A DNA stretch of 64,000 nt, taken from contig DAHVFH010000124.1 in assembly GCA_027317105.1 (NCBI GenBank), forward strand, positions 1 through 64,000. The letters run 5' to 3'. How positions within the stretch are numbered: position 1 is the first letter of the stretch; each line of letters opens with the position of its first letter. Source of the DNA: Cytophagales bacterium (GTDB lineage: Bacteria; Bacteroidota; Bacteroidia; Cytophagales; Cyclobacteriaceae). The translations under genes and the position numbers were made by a program. This document shows, one piece after another, positions 53,931 through 62,877 of the stretch. The notes under the pieces are model-generated. The model did no database searches and had not been told where the DNA came from. It saw only the letters and a program-made list of their open reading frames with translations.

Positions 53931-54842
53931 TTGAATTTGTTTGAAAAAAAACTAATCGTTCTTGTTGGCCCCACTGCGGTGGGCAAGACTGCGGCTGCCA
54001 TTTCAGTCGCTGAAAAGCTGAATACTGAAATCATTTCTGCCGACTCCCGTCAAATTTTCAGAGAGCTGACCGTTGGAACAGCCAAACCATCACCCGAGGA
54101 ATTAAAAAAAATAGTCCATCATTTTATTGGTACTAAATCCATTCACGAAAATTATGATGCCGGTGAATATGGCCGGGACGCCATTAACCTTATCCACAAA
54201 TTGTTTGAGAAATATAATTACCTGGTATTAACAGGAGGATCAGGACTATACTTAAAAGCTGTACTGGAGGGATTTGACGAGATGCCAGAAATACCGGATG
54301 GATTGCGTGAAAAACTTACTGAAGACTATCGAACTAAGGGGCTCGAATGGCTTCAAGAAGAGGTGCAACAAGCTGACCCTCTCTACTTTTCTACGGTTGA
54401 CCAAAAAAATCCACAGCGGCTTTTGCGCGCATTAGAGCTATTGCGTTCTTCGGGCAAGTCGTTGAGCGCACTTCGTATCAAGAAAAAAATTGAACACCCT
54501 TTTGAGATCCTGAAAATTGGACTGAATCTACCTCGTGAAGTGCTTTATCAACGCATCGACTCGCGCATGGACAAAATGATCGAAGCCGGCTTGTTTGATG
54601 AAGCTAAGCCGTTTTATCCTGTAAAAGACCTTAACGCGCTTCAAACGGTTGGCTATAGAGAGATTTTTGATTTCTTCGATGGACTTTATAGTTATGGAGA
54701 AGCTGTCCGGCTTCTAAAAAGAAATTCGAGGCGGTATGCCAAGCGCCAATTAACTTGGTTTCTAAGGGACAAAGCGATTCAATGGTTTGAAAGTGAAGAA
54801 GAATTATTAAAATGGCTGGAGAAAAAAATCGCTGATCGCTAA
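53931..54842 (+). CDS. miaA: tRNA dimethylallyltransferase
   Basis: 303 residues. P-loop VLVGPTAVGKTAAA, ISADSRQIFRELTVGTAKPS, LTGGSGLYLKAVLEG and KRNSRRYAKRQLTWF mark the family. It transfers a dimethylallyl group to A37 of tRNAs that read UNN codons. Apparent start TTG 53931 or 53937; no ATG fits. Confidence 0.95.
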   Translation: MNLFEKKLIVLVGPTAVGKTAAAISVAEKLNTEIISADSRQIFRELTVGTAKPSPEELKKIVHHFIGTKSIHENYDAGEYGRDAINLIHKLFEKYNYLVLTGGSGLYLKAVLEGFDEMPEIPDGLREKLTEDYRTKGLEWLQEEVQQADPLYFSTVDQKNPQRLLRALELLRSSGKSLSALRIKKKIEHPFEILKIGLNLPREVLYQRIDSRMDKMIEAGLFDEAKPFYPVKDLNALQTVGYREIFDFFDGLYSYGEAVRLLKRNSRRYAKRQLTWFLRDKAIQWFESEEELLKWLEKKIADR

Positions 54843-54861
54843 TTGCTAATTTTGCACCCAT

Positions 54862-55425
54862 ATGAACAACTTCTTTCGCGGGATTATCCGGTATTTCTTC
54901 AGCGGCACAATTTTCATTGTGCCTTTAGTGGCTACTATTTATTTCATTTTTACTTCTTTCAGTTGGCTGGATAGTCGGCTAAATTTGCCCTATCCCGGGC
55001 TAGGCTTTGTCATTATTTTAACGGCCATAACCATCTTCGGCTATTTCTCTTCCATCTTTGCTTTCCGCAGAATGGGCGAGTGGTTCGATCACCTCGTCAA
55101 CCGGATACCGCTCGTTAAGTTGGTTTATTCTTCTATTAAAGATTTATTGGCAGCCTTTGTTGGCGACAAGAAAAAATTCGACCGTCCCGTGTTGGTAACG
55201 CTGAACAAGGAAAACCAACTCCATCGCATCGGTTTCATCACCCAATCCGATCTTACTGAGCTCGGGTTAAAAGAGATGGTGGTCGTGTACTTTCCCCAGT
55301 CCTATGCCGTTGCTGGAGATCATTACGTTGTGCCGAAAGAAAATGTAAAGTCACTCAATATCCCCGGATCAGTTGCCATGAAGTTCATTGTTTCGGGTGG
55401 CGTTTCTGGGTTTAAAGAGGATTAA
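54862..55425 (+). CDS. DUF502 membrane protein
   Basis: 187 residues with two N-terminal membrane helices (RYFFSGTIFIVPLVATIYFIFTSF and GFVIILTAITIFGYFSSIF) and a cytoplasmic beta-rich part containing IPLVKLVYSSIKDLLAAF, a DUF502 hallmark. Function unknown in bacteria. It is 19 bp after miaA and convergent with acpS. Confidence 0.88.
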   Translation: MNNFFRGIIRYFFSGTIFIVPLVATIYFIFTSFSWLDSRLNLPYPGLGFVIILTAITIFGYFSSIFAFRRMGEWFDHLVNRIPLVKLVYSSIKDLLAAFVGDKKKFDRPVLVTLNKENQLHRIGFITQSDLTELGLKEMVVVYFPQSYAVAGDHYVVPKENVKSLNIPGSVAMKFIVSGGVSGFKED

Positions 55426-55440
55426 GCTTTCGCCTTGCCT

Positions 55441-55860
55441 TCATGCCGATTTTTCTTCAGATGGAATAGGGGGTTCAAGATTTTCAACGCTCTCAATAAC
55501 CACCATGGCGCAGGCCGTAGAACGAAGATGTGCCAGGGACACATAAACCATCCATTTATTTATTTTTGTTACTGATGCCAACTTTCCTGCAAGGAGTATT
55601 TCAGGCTTGCCGGATTCCATAACTTCAACTTCTATTTCATTCAAATCATTACTCAAAAGAAGCCCTTGGCCAGTGGCTTTTAAAAAGGCTTCTTTAGCTG
55701 CGAAACGCGTTGCGTAATGCTGCGCTTTATTTTTTCCTTTCGATTCGCAAAAAACAATCTCTTTTTTTGAAAAAACTTTTTCCTTAAAACCATTGTCCTT
55801 AGCAATGTATTTTTGGACACGCGAAACTTCAATGATATCAACTCCGATCCCGACTATCAT
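55441..55860 (-). CDS. acpS: Holo-[acyl-carrier-protein] synthase
   Basis: 139 residues from ATG 55860 (MIVGIGVDIIEVSRV); the frame is open a little further. GIGVDIIEVSRV and RFAAKEAFLKATGQGL are the Mg/CoA-binding motifs. It installs phosphopantetheine on ACPs. It is the last gene of the right-end operon, its ATG overlapping the stop of the C45 gene, which suggests it primes the cluster's own carrier proteins. Confidence 0.93.
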   Translation of the reverse strand: MIVGIGVDIIEVSRVQKYIAKDNGFKEKVFSKKEIVFCESKGKNKAQHYATRFAAKEAFLKATGQGLLLSNDLNEIEVEVMESGKPEILLAGKLASVTKINKWMVYVSLAHLRSTACAMVVIESVENLEPPIPSEEKSA

Positions 55861-57515
55861 TCGAGTTCGGTTTGGCACTTGGTTATCTGCAATTTCATGT
55901 AATTCTGCTCTTGCCTTGTAGCAATCTCTTTTGTCAATCCCTTTTTGTAAAAAGCTAAAGCGGAAACAAAATCCTTTCGATTAAAGGAGGCATCTCCGGC
56001 AAGCAGGTAAGAAAGGTAAGAATCGGGATTCCACTCAACAATACTATCCGGTTGAATACCCCCTCGAGGCTCAAAAGGAAAACGATACTTAGAAAATTTA
56101 GTGAAATCGCGATATGCCTTCGTCATCAAAAACGGATCGGCCGGAATGGTTAGCAAGCTATCCGTTATTTCGTGATTCTCGCGAAGCGAAGCATTAAAAA
56201 CTTTGTTCAAATCATAACAGACATATTCCCCCAATTGCCAGGGATCGGTGGAAACCCAAACCTTTAGTTGCTTGGGTTGAAAGATAATTGAATGGTGCGC
56301 AATTAGTTGGTTGATCAATTTTTCGTTTCCCAAACCAATGTCAGCCCCACCAAGTCCTTTCTGATCGCGCAGCAACAAAGATGCATCGCTCACGGAAATG
56401 TTTTTTTTCGCTCCGATAATTTCTTCCACCCGTTGCCAACGAAAAAGGGAAGCACTGGTTCGAATATGTTCCTGATTGATTTTTGTATTCCCCAGCGTCT
56501 TTCCTTGGAAATGGTTAGTGCAAATGATTAAACTATTTTTCCCTTCCACCAAATCAATATCGTCTGGTGTTTTTTCAATAATTGCTGCCTTACTATCTTT
56601 TGCAGAACCGATTAGAAATGATTCGGACACAAACATTTTCCTTTTCGCAGCTATTGTGTATGCTTCTTCGATAGTGGAAGCATATTGCAAAATTTCGCGG
56701 GCCACCAAGGAAACTGGCATCGCTGAGGAAGAGGGAATGTAGGACTTGGCCGCATTGATCGTTACGGTTAATCCCTGATCATTCATCCCTGAGAGAACCC
56801 CCGTCATTCCGGCAAACGTTACCATCATAAATTTGTGCCCGGCTGTCGGTTTATAAAACGCTACAATTTTATTTTTGGCAAACTCATCGCCCACGTAGAA
56901 ATCAAAATTACGCCCGATGAGCAAACTGCTATCGGAAGTTCTATCATTCCAGGCAGCAAAAGAAGTACAACCTACCAGCGACATGTTTTGCAAGGCATGG
57001 CCAATATCGTGTGCCGCATGATAGTTAAGAATGCGCTGATAAGGTGACGCGATATAATCAAAGTCAGGCGAGGCTTCGGTGGAAACCCCAAGAATTTCAA
57101 GCTTAAATTCTTCCGGCACACTTTGTTCCAAATTTCGATTGAACCATCCCACAAAAATTTTCAAAAGGAAGAGTTTAAAATCGGAAGGCACCAACTGCTG
57201 GATTTTTTTCACAAATACTTCCTCTTGATAGCGGGCCAGCTCTTTGGTCAGTTTGCCAATTGCTACTCCCCTTTCAAATGGTGCGCCTTCCACATACATT
57301 TCGTAAAGCCCACTTTGGCTTTTGCGAAGCCAATTGTCTCTGACCATAAAGAGCCCAGAATCTATTTGGTTTCTATTCCAGCTAAGGCTTGACCTAACTT
57401 TCGGTATTGGTGGACTTACCCGGGCAACGATGGCCACATAAACCAAAAGGCTAACGAGAAGCACTGACAGGATCAAAAAAAAGTAAGCCGTTATTTTGAA
57501 TAATCGCCTATGCAT
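55857..57515 (-). CDS. C45-family autoproteolytic acyltransferase/hydrolase
   Basis: 552 residues with an N-terminal membrane anchor (ITAYFFLILSVLLVSLLVYVAIVA). The Ntn-type site is VGCTSFAAWND near residue 177, where Cys would become the N-terminal nucleophile, followed by LLIGRNFDFYVGD and FAGMTGVLSGMNDQGLTVTINA. Relatives (acyl-CoA:6-APA acyltransferase, choloylglycine-like) form or cut amides. In this operon it may acylate or release the lipid product; that is inference. It overlaps the FAD oxidoreductase by 8 bp. Confidence 0.85.
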   Translation of the reverse strand: MHRRLFKITAYFFLILSVLLVSLLVYVAIVARVSPPIPKVRSSLSWNRNQIDSGLFMVRDNWLRKSQSGLYEMYVEGAPFERGVAIGKLTKELARYQEEVFVKKIQQLVPSDFKLFLLKIFVGWFNRNLEQSVPEEFKLEILGVSTEASPDFDYIASPYQRILNYHAAHDIGHALQNMSLVGCTSFAAWNDRTSDSSLLIGRNFDFYVGDEFAKNKIVAFYKPTAGHKFMMVTFAGMTGVLSGMNDQGLTVTINAAKSYIPSSSAMPVSLVAREILQYASTIEEAYTIAAKRKMFVSESFLIGSAKDSKAAIIEKTPDDIDLVEGKNSLIICTNHFQGKTLGNTKINQEHIRTSASLFRWQRVEEIIGAKKNISVSDASLLLRDQKGLGGADIGLGNEKLINQLIAHHSIIFQPKQLKVWVSTDPWQLGEYVCYDLNKVFNASLRENHEITDSLLTIPADPFLMTKAYRDFTKFSKYRFPFEPRGGIQPDSIVEWNPDSYLSYLLAGDASFNRKDFVSALAFYKKGLTKEIATRQEQNYMKLQITKCQTELE

Positions 57516-59019
57516 TTTTTATTTTTTCAAGTAAATACTCCATGCCAAAAACTTCGGCTGAAGTGACAATGGCACTCATTGAAACGCCTAAGACTCCATG
57601 CAGGTTGAGGTTTTGGCCAGTAAGCAGCAAATTGGGAATTTTGGTTCGAGGTGAAATAAAAGATTTCAGTGGATTACGATAATCTTTGGTCACTCCGTAC
57701 AGTGATCCATCCTCCGTTCCGATATAATCGCGTAAGGTGAGGGGGGTGGCGATATGGCACGAGTAAATGCATTCTTTAAGGCCAGGCACTTCTTTCTCGG
57801 CATATTCTATTAACTGAGCCGCTTTCTCTTTTTTAAATTGTTCGTAACGCTCACCTCGGCTACTTTCGTCAATTGACGTATTGAAGGTATTTTCCCACTC
57901 TTTCATTTCCTCATAGCGCATGTACGTCATCAGGGTAACACCATCGGCAAACCCATTTTGTTTAGAGGAAGCGGAACAAAATAAGGCGAATCCACTCGGC
58001 CACTCTTCGGGTTTGTAGTTAATAATGTCCCACGCCCCTTCCTTTCCGCTGAAGTAAATATTATAATTCAAGTACTTAAACGTATTCTTCTTCATCACCA
58101 TGTTGATGGAAAATACCGAAATGGAATTCTCCAGGCTTTTGATGCGTTTTCGGTAAAGATTTTTAATCAGATCGCTCTCTAAGATGTCTAAGGTCTGCGA
58201 AGGATGGGCATTGGAAATAAATAGCTTGGCAAAATACCGCTCTCCATTGGAACACTCAGCAAACTCGATCTTTCCGTTTTGTTCAACCAACCGGGTTACT
58301 TGCTGCCGGGTCTTCACTTCACCATTTCGATTTCGAATTTGTTTAGTGAGCAATCGCGCAATCTGTGACCCTCCATCTACAAAGCGATACGAACTTTCGA
58401 TATAACTGTTAATGATCAGGGCATGAACGTACAATGGTGTTTTATAGCCTTCACCTGCATAGAGTACGTTTGATCCAGCCAGTACATTCTGTAATTTTTT
58501 GTTGGCGGTGATCGACTCCAAATACGTGCGCGTGTCCAATCCCAGCACGTCATTCTTTTCAAAAGCCTCGCCCTTGCGCAAATTGTAAAGGGGAAATTTT
58601 TGACAAATGTGCTTTATCTCCTCGCAATAATTTCTAATGGTCTCTTCCTCATCGGGGAAATCGCTAACCAAATTCTTGATAAAGTTTTCATACCCCTGGC
58701 CAAGCTTATAAACCTTCGGGTCGCCTTTGAACCGAATGGCGTCTACGATATCTTCATCCATCTTTCTTATCTTGACCTTGTCCATAATTTCAAGATACTT
58801 GAAAATACTATGAAGGTTTTGCCCTTCATCCAAGCCACCAACATAATGCACCCCAGAATCAAAAATGACTTTGTGACGCGCAAAAGTTTGCAGGTTTCCA
58901 CCAATCTGCTTATTGCGTTCAAGCACACAAACTTTATAGCCCTCCTTAGCGAAAAAAACACCACAAGCCAGCCCGCCAAGGCCACTTCCCACAACTACCA
59001 AATCAACGTGATGATCCAT
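57508..59019 (-). CDS. FAD-dependent oxidoreductase, phytoene desaturase/retinol saturase-like
   Basis: 503 residues. The dinucleotide fold LVVVGSGLGGLACGVFFAKEGYKVCVLERN opens the protein, and a carotenoid-oxidoreductase C-terminus (NLLLTGQNLNLHGVLGVSMSAIVTSAEV) closes it. Members add, remove or isomerise double bonds in polyenes. Its position beside a pigment/lipid assembly fusion fits desaturation or isomerisation of a polyene chain. Confidence 0.88.
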   Translation of the reverse strand: MDHHVDLVVVGSGLGGLACGVFFAKEGYKVCVLERNKQIGGNLQTFARHKVIFDSGVHYVGGLDEGQNLHSIFKYLEIMDKVKIRKMDEDIVDAIRFKGDPKVYKLGQGYENFIKNLVSDFPDEEETIRNYCEEIKHICQKFPLYNLRKGEAFEKNDVLGLDTRTYLESITANKKLQNVLAGSNVLYAGEGYKTPLYVHALIINSYIESSYRFVDGGSQIARLLTKQIRNRNGEVKTRQQVTRLVEQNGKIEFAECSNGERYFAKLFISNAHPSQTLDILESDLIKNLYRKRIKSLENSISVFSINMVMKKNTFKYLNYNIYFSGKEGAWDIINYKPEEWPSGFALFCSASSKQNGFADGVTLMTYMRYEEMKEWENTFNTSIDESSRGERYEQFKKEKAAQLIEYAEKEVPGLKECIYSCHIATPLTLRDYIGTEDGSLYGVTKDYRNPLKSFISPRTKIPNLLLTGQNLNLHGVLGVSMSAIVTSAEVFGMEYLLEKIKNA

Positions 59020-59029
59020 ATTTTAAAAA

Positions 59030-62000
59030 CTAAACCGAAAACGGTTCTTTTCGAAGAACAAAAATAACATTGGAAGTGAACTTTTGACTATTTAATATTT
59101 CAAATTTCAATCCTGCTTGTTCGGCCAATTCCTTAATGTATTTTCCGGAAATAAAATTTAAAGGCTGTCGGCTTTCATTAAACCGTAAAAGTTTAGTCGA
59201 AAAAAACTCTGTCAGTTTAGTCGCCTTGTGTTTGTCTTCAAGATCGGTATCCCCGTCACGCAAAATCAGCACCCCTCCGGGGAGAATAGCATCAAAGCAT
59301 CGTTTTAAAAATTCTGCCTGTTGACTTTCTTGTAAGTAATGAAGCACATCGCTTATGATAATGACATCCTGCTTTTCAATTTCATAGCCTGTAATATCCT
59401 TACAAACAAAAGACAAGTTTTTGCCACGCAAATAGCCATTGCTAGCCACCGCAATTTTCTCCTCATCATAATCAACGCCAATAATAGTTCTTTCAGGCGA
59501 TAGGAAATGGAGCATGTAACTCAGGAAACCATAGCCACAGCCCAAATCAAGAACGGAAGCACTGGCAGGTATTAACTTGTGAAAGGGCTCATAATAATTT
59601 TCAAGCCGAAGTTTAATCCGCAGATACCACTCCAACACCGGGCCTTTATATAAATAGTTACTGACAAGCCGATGTTTGAAATGACGAGGCGTTTCTATTT
59701 CTTGGGTTAATTTTTCATGCTCCATTTTAAAATAGCGTCCAATACTTTTTGCCCTTTCGGTGTACGTATCTCCATATTGGCTGTCATCAAAAGCTATTGG
59801 AGGCAAAAACTTCATGACAAGTTCGCTTTTGTTGATAAACAGATCTCCTTTTGGAATACACTGACCGGTGCCATACAGCACCAAGGGCAAAACATCGATC
59901 TTTAGTTTATCAGAAATATAAAACGCGCCTTTATGAAATCGTTTTATCCTCCCATCAACCGATCGAGTTCCTTCCGGAAAGACCATGATGGAATACCCTT
60001 CCTCCACACTTTTACGCAATCTTTCAATGCTTCCTTCGGCCCCCGCATCAACCGGATAGTAGTCGGCCATCTTCACCACCCAACCAAAAATGCGTGAATT
60101 CCAGACCCAATGGTTGGTGAGCAAAAGCACTTTGGGATGCTGCATGCCCGTTACCAAAATATCAACGAACGATTGGTGATTACTGATGATCACCATAGGT
60201 CGTTGGTATTGACCCTTGCGGTTGATCATTCTTTTTTTGCTATGAATGCCGATATAGATTGGCAGCGCCATGAAAAAACGCATCATGCCATGATATACAT
60301 ATTTTAGTCCCCGATTTTTGTTTGGAATGATTTTAAAGAAAATGAAACCAACAACCGTGAGGAAAAGGGCGCCAGAAACGAAGAATACGTACGTGATAAC
60401 ACTCAATAAAAAAAGAAAAAAAGTAACCGGTGGTAATTTTCTCTTCGCACGGTTGCCAATTAATTTATCGAAAAGATAAGGCTCAATGGTTTGCGACACA
60501 ATGAATACGGCAACAATGCCAATGATCGAAATAGCCGCAATAGACTTCAGTGCCGGGTGCTGAGCGAAAATGAGCACGCCCAGCCCACTGATGGTCGTTA
60601 TGGCCGACAAGAAGATAGAGTCTTGAATGGAAGTCAGTGCTTGCTCACCGGTTTTATATTCTTTCTGCAATCCATCCATAATAAAAATACTGAAGTCATC
60701 ACCCAAACCAAAAATAAAGGTTGAGATCATCACGTTTACAATATTGAATTGGATGCTCAACAAAGCCATGGCCCCTAAAATCCAAATCCAGGTAATCAGC
60801 ATGGGAATAAAGGTGATCAACGTGAGTTCAATGCGGCCATAGGAAATGAGCAAAACGATAAACACCAAAATAGAAGTGAACGTTACAATGAAAATAAAAT
60901 CCTCATGCACATTGGACACAAATAGATTGACAATCATTCGCTTATCAAAGGGCTCGGCATGAAGGTGGTCGCCAAATGCCTGATAAAACGAATCTGTTTG
61001 AGGGGACGCCACAGAAGCGAGGGTTACAATGGTAGTGAGATCTTTGTTTTCATTTATGTAATCATCAAAAAAAGTATTGCGAAGCACCTGCAATGGATCG
61101 CCAGTTGCCGCCTTATATTTTCGATTGACCAAGGAATCAAAATTTTTATAGCCTACGGAAGTGAATTTCAACCTTTTCGATTCCAATTTCAATGCGCTCA
61201 TCACTTCATCTTTTTTCGCTTGCGTCCAGTAACTATTCCATTTGGAAATCCTGCGCGCTTGCAATGAATCGGAAAGCAGAAAAGAGGAAACCGAAACGTA
61301 TTTTTTTATGATTCCTGCTCGTTTCAATTCTTCAATTTTAGGAAGAACATTTTCGTTATTCCGCAAAGCTTCTTCCAGATTTTTACCATCGGCTATTACA
61401 AAAATTGACCGCACCGATGATTGTGTAGCGCGGTTAAGGATTGCTTCTGCTTCTTTTAAAGCAGGTGACATAAAACTCAATTTGGTCATGTCACTATCAA
61501 ATGCTACATCGCCTGCAAAATAAAACATCACCGGAGTGAGTATAAAAATAACAGGGATAAGTACACGGCTCAACCATTTTGGAAGTAGCGGTATGTGCCA
61601 TCCCTTATTCAATCGGTTGGAACCAAAAAAATCATCGGCCACGAGGTGAGGCAAAAACAATAACGAGCATAAGACGGCACCCACCAAACTCAAGCCAGCA
61701 AATAAACCGATATCACTAAGCATGGAAGCCTTAGCAAATTGCAACGACAAAAAGGCAAGCACGGTAGTCGTACTGCCCAAGGTCATTGGGGTCACCAGGT
61801 CTTTTACAACTTGCCGCACATCACCGGTCTCTTTTAAATGCGACAAAAAATGCAAAGAGTAATTAATAGCGATGCCCAACACGATAGAACCTGCCGCAAT
61901 GGCTAAAACTGAAATAGTGCCTTGGACAAAATAAATCGCTGCCAGCGAAAATGCAGCCCCAAACAAAACGGGTATCAAAATCAAAAAGGGAGCTCTTTTT

Positions 62001-62875
62001 TTTCGGAGAAAGCCAAACAAGAAGACAAACATCAGCACAATCATCAGCGACACCGTGAGCACGGTATCTTTATTAAGTTGCTTGGCGTTACCTACTGCGA
62101 TGGCCACTGCCCCAAAATAAGTTGCCGTTACACCTTGTTGCTTACCTGATAGGTTAGCAATTGACTGATCTAGCTTCTCCAAAAACCTGGCATTATCCCC
62201 CGTGTTATTGGCCGGGAAAACAGGTGTCACAAAAAATAGCAAGTAGCGATGATCTTTGGTGATGAAATAATTATCATACAGTTCTACATCATCACTGTAC
62301 TGCAAATCACGGAGCTTCCTTAAAACGATCCTGGAAATTCCCACGGGATCTTTTACGATTATCCGTTTTATCGCCATCCCGGCAGGAGAAACCAACTGCT
62401 TGTAATTATTGGCCAGCGTGGCCTTGATCTCCCCCGGTTGTGTGAGAGAATCTACTTCCTCATAATCCTTTTCAGTAAGAAAAACAGGCAAATACTGATA
62501 GATGAGTTCATACATTTTCAATGCGATCTCATCATCTACTTTATAATTGACAGTTTTTACAAAAGGAGAAAGGTCACTTTGCATTTGCGCCACCAAACTA
62601 TCAGTAAAATCGATAAGTTTTTCGGGTTGGGCTGAGGCAGAAGTATCTTTTAAAGACACTATCATCACCAATTTTTCAGTAAATTTTGAATTTTGAAAAA
62701 CCTGGCTCGCCTTCTTTAGTTTTTTGTCGGCAGGGAAGAATTTAGAGATATCTTCCTCTACTTTAATTTGGCCGGCCCAAAAGCCAAGGAAGGCAAACAA
62801 GCCCAGGAAAATAATGTACAGCAATCGCTTTCTTTTTTTGAAATAATCATAAAAAAAAAGAAAAAAAGACTCCAT
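59030..62875 (-). CDS. Fusion of MMPL/RND exporter, lysophospholipid acyltransferase-like and SAM methyltransferase domains
   Basis: 1281 residues from ATG 62875. Residues about 1-810 form an RND/MMPL exporter with two sets of membrane helices (VTPMTLGSTTTVLAFLSL, FGLGDDFSIFIMDGL) and large periplasmic loops. Near 885-970 lies a PlsC-type acyltransferase (ISNHQSFVDI, FPEGTRSVDG). The end (about 1095-1270) is a class I methyltransferase (VLDLGCGYGFLSYML, VDYDEE). Joining export, acylation and methylation is typical of flexirubin/aryl-polyene type clusters of Bacteroidota. It starts 2 bp after the GT2 gene stops and ends 10 bp before the FAD enzyme gene. Confidence 0.9.
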   Translation of the reverse strand: MESFFLFFYDYFKKRKRLLYIIFLGLFAFLGFWAGQIKVEEDISKFFPADKKLKKASQVFQNSKFTEKLVMIVSLKDTSASAQPEKLIDFTDSLVAQMQSDLSPFVKTVNYKVDDEIALKMYELIYQYLPVFLTEKDYEEVDSLTQPGEIKATLANNYKQLVSPAGMAIKRIIVKDPVGISRIVLRKLRDLQYSDDVELYDNYFITKDHRYLLFFVTPVFPANNTGDNARFLEKLDQSIANLSGKQQGVTATYFGAVAIAVGNAKQLNKDTVLTVSLMIVLMFVFLFGFLRKKRAPFLILIPVLFGAAFSLAAIYFVQGTISVLAIAAGSIVLGIAINYSLHFLSHLKETGDVRQVVKDLVTPMTLGSTTTVLAFLSLQFAKASMLSDIGLFAGLSLVGAVLCSLLFLPHLVADDFFGSNRLNKGWHIPLLPKWLSRVLIPVIFILTPVMFYFAGDVAFDSDMTKLSFMSPALKEAEAILNRATQSSVRSIFVIADGKNLEEALRNNENVLPKIEELKRAGIIKKYVSVSSFLLSDSLQARRISKWNSYWTQAKKDEVMSALKLESKRLKFTSVGYKNFDSLVNRKYKAATGDPLQVLRNTFFDDYINENKDLTTIVTLASVASPQTDSFYQAFGDHLHAEPFDKRMIVNLFVSNVHEDFIFIVTFTSILVFIVLLISYGRIELTLITFIPMLITWIWILGAMALLSIQFNIVNVMISTFIFGLGDDFSIFIMDGLQKEYKTGEQALTSIQDSIFLSAITTISGLGVLIFAQHPALKSIAAISIIGIVAVFIVSQTIEPYLFDKLIGNRAKRKLPPVTFFLFLLSVITYVFFVSGALFLTVVGFIFFKIIPNKNRGLKYVYHGMMRFFMALPIYIGIHSKKRMINRKGQYQRPMVIISNHQSFVDILVTGMQHPKVLLLTNHWVWNSRIFGWVVKMADYYPVDAGAEGSIERLRKSVEEGYSIMVFPEGTRSVDGRIKRFHKGAFYISDKLKIDVLPLVLYGTGQCIPKGDLFINKSELVMKFLPPIAFDDSQYGDTYTERAKSIGRYFKMEHEKLTQEIETPRHFKHRLVSNYLYKGPVLEWYLRIKLRLENYYEPFHKLIPASASVLDLGCGYGFLSYMLHFLSPERTIIGVDYDEEKIAVASNGYLRGKNLSFVCKDITGYEIEKQDVIIISDVLHYLQESQQAEFLKRCFDAILPGGVLILRDGDTDLEDKHKATKLTEFFSTKLLRFNESRQPLNFISGKYIKELAEQAGLKFEILNSQKFTSNVIFVLRKEPFSV

Positions 62876-62877
62876 AA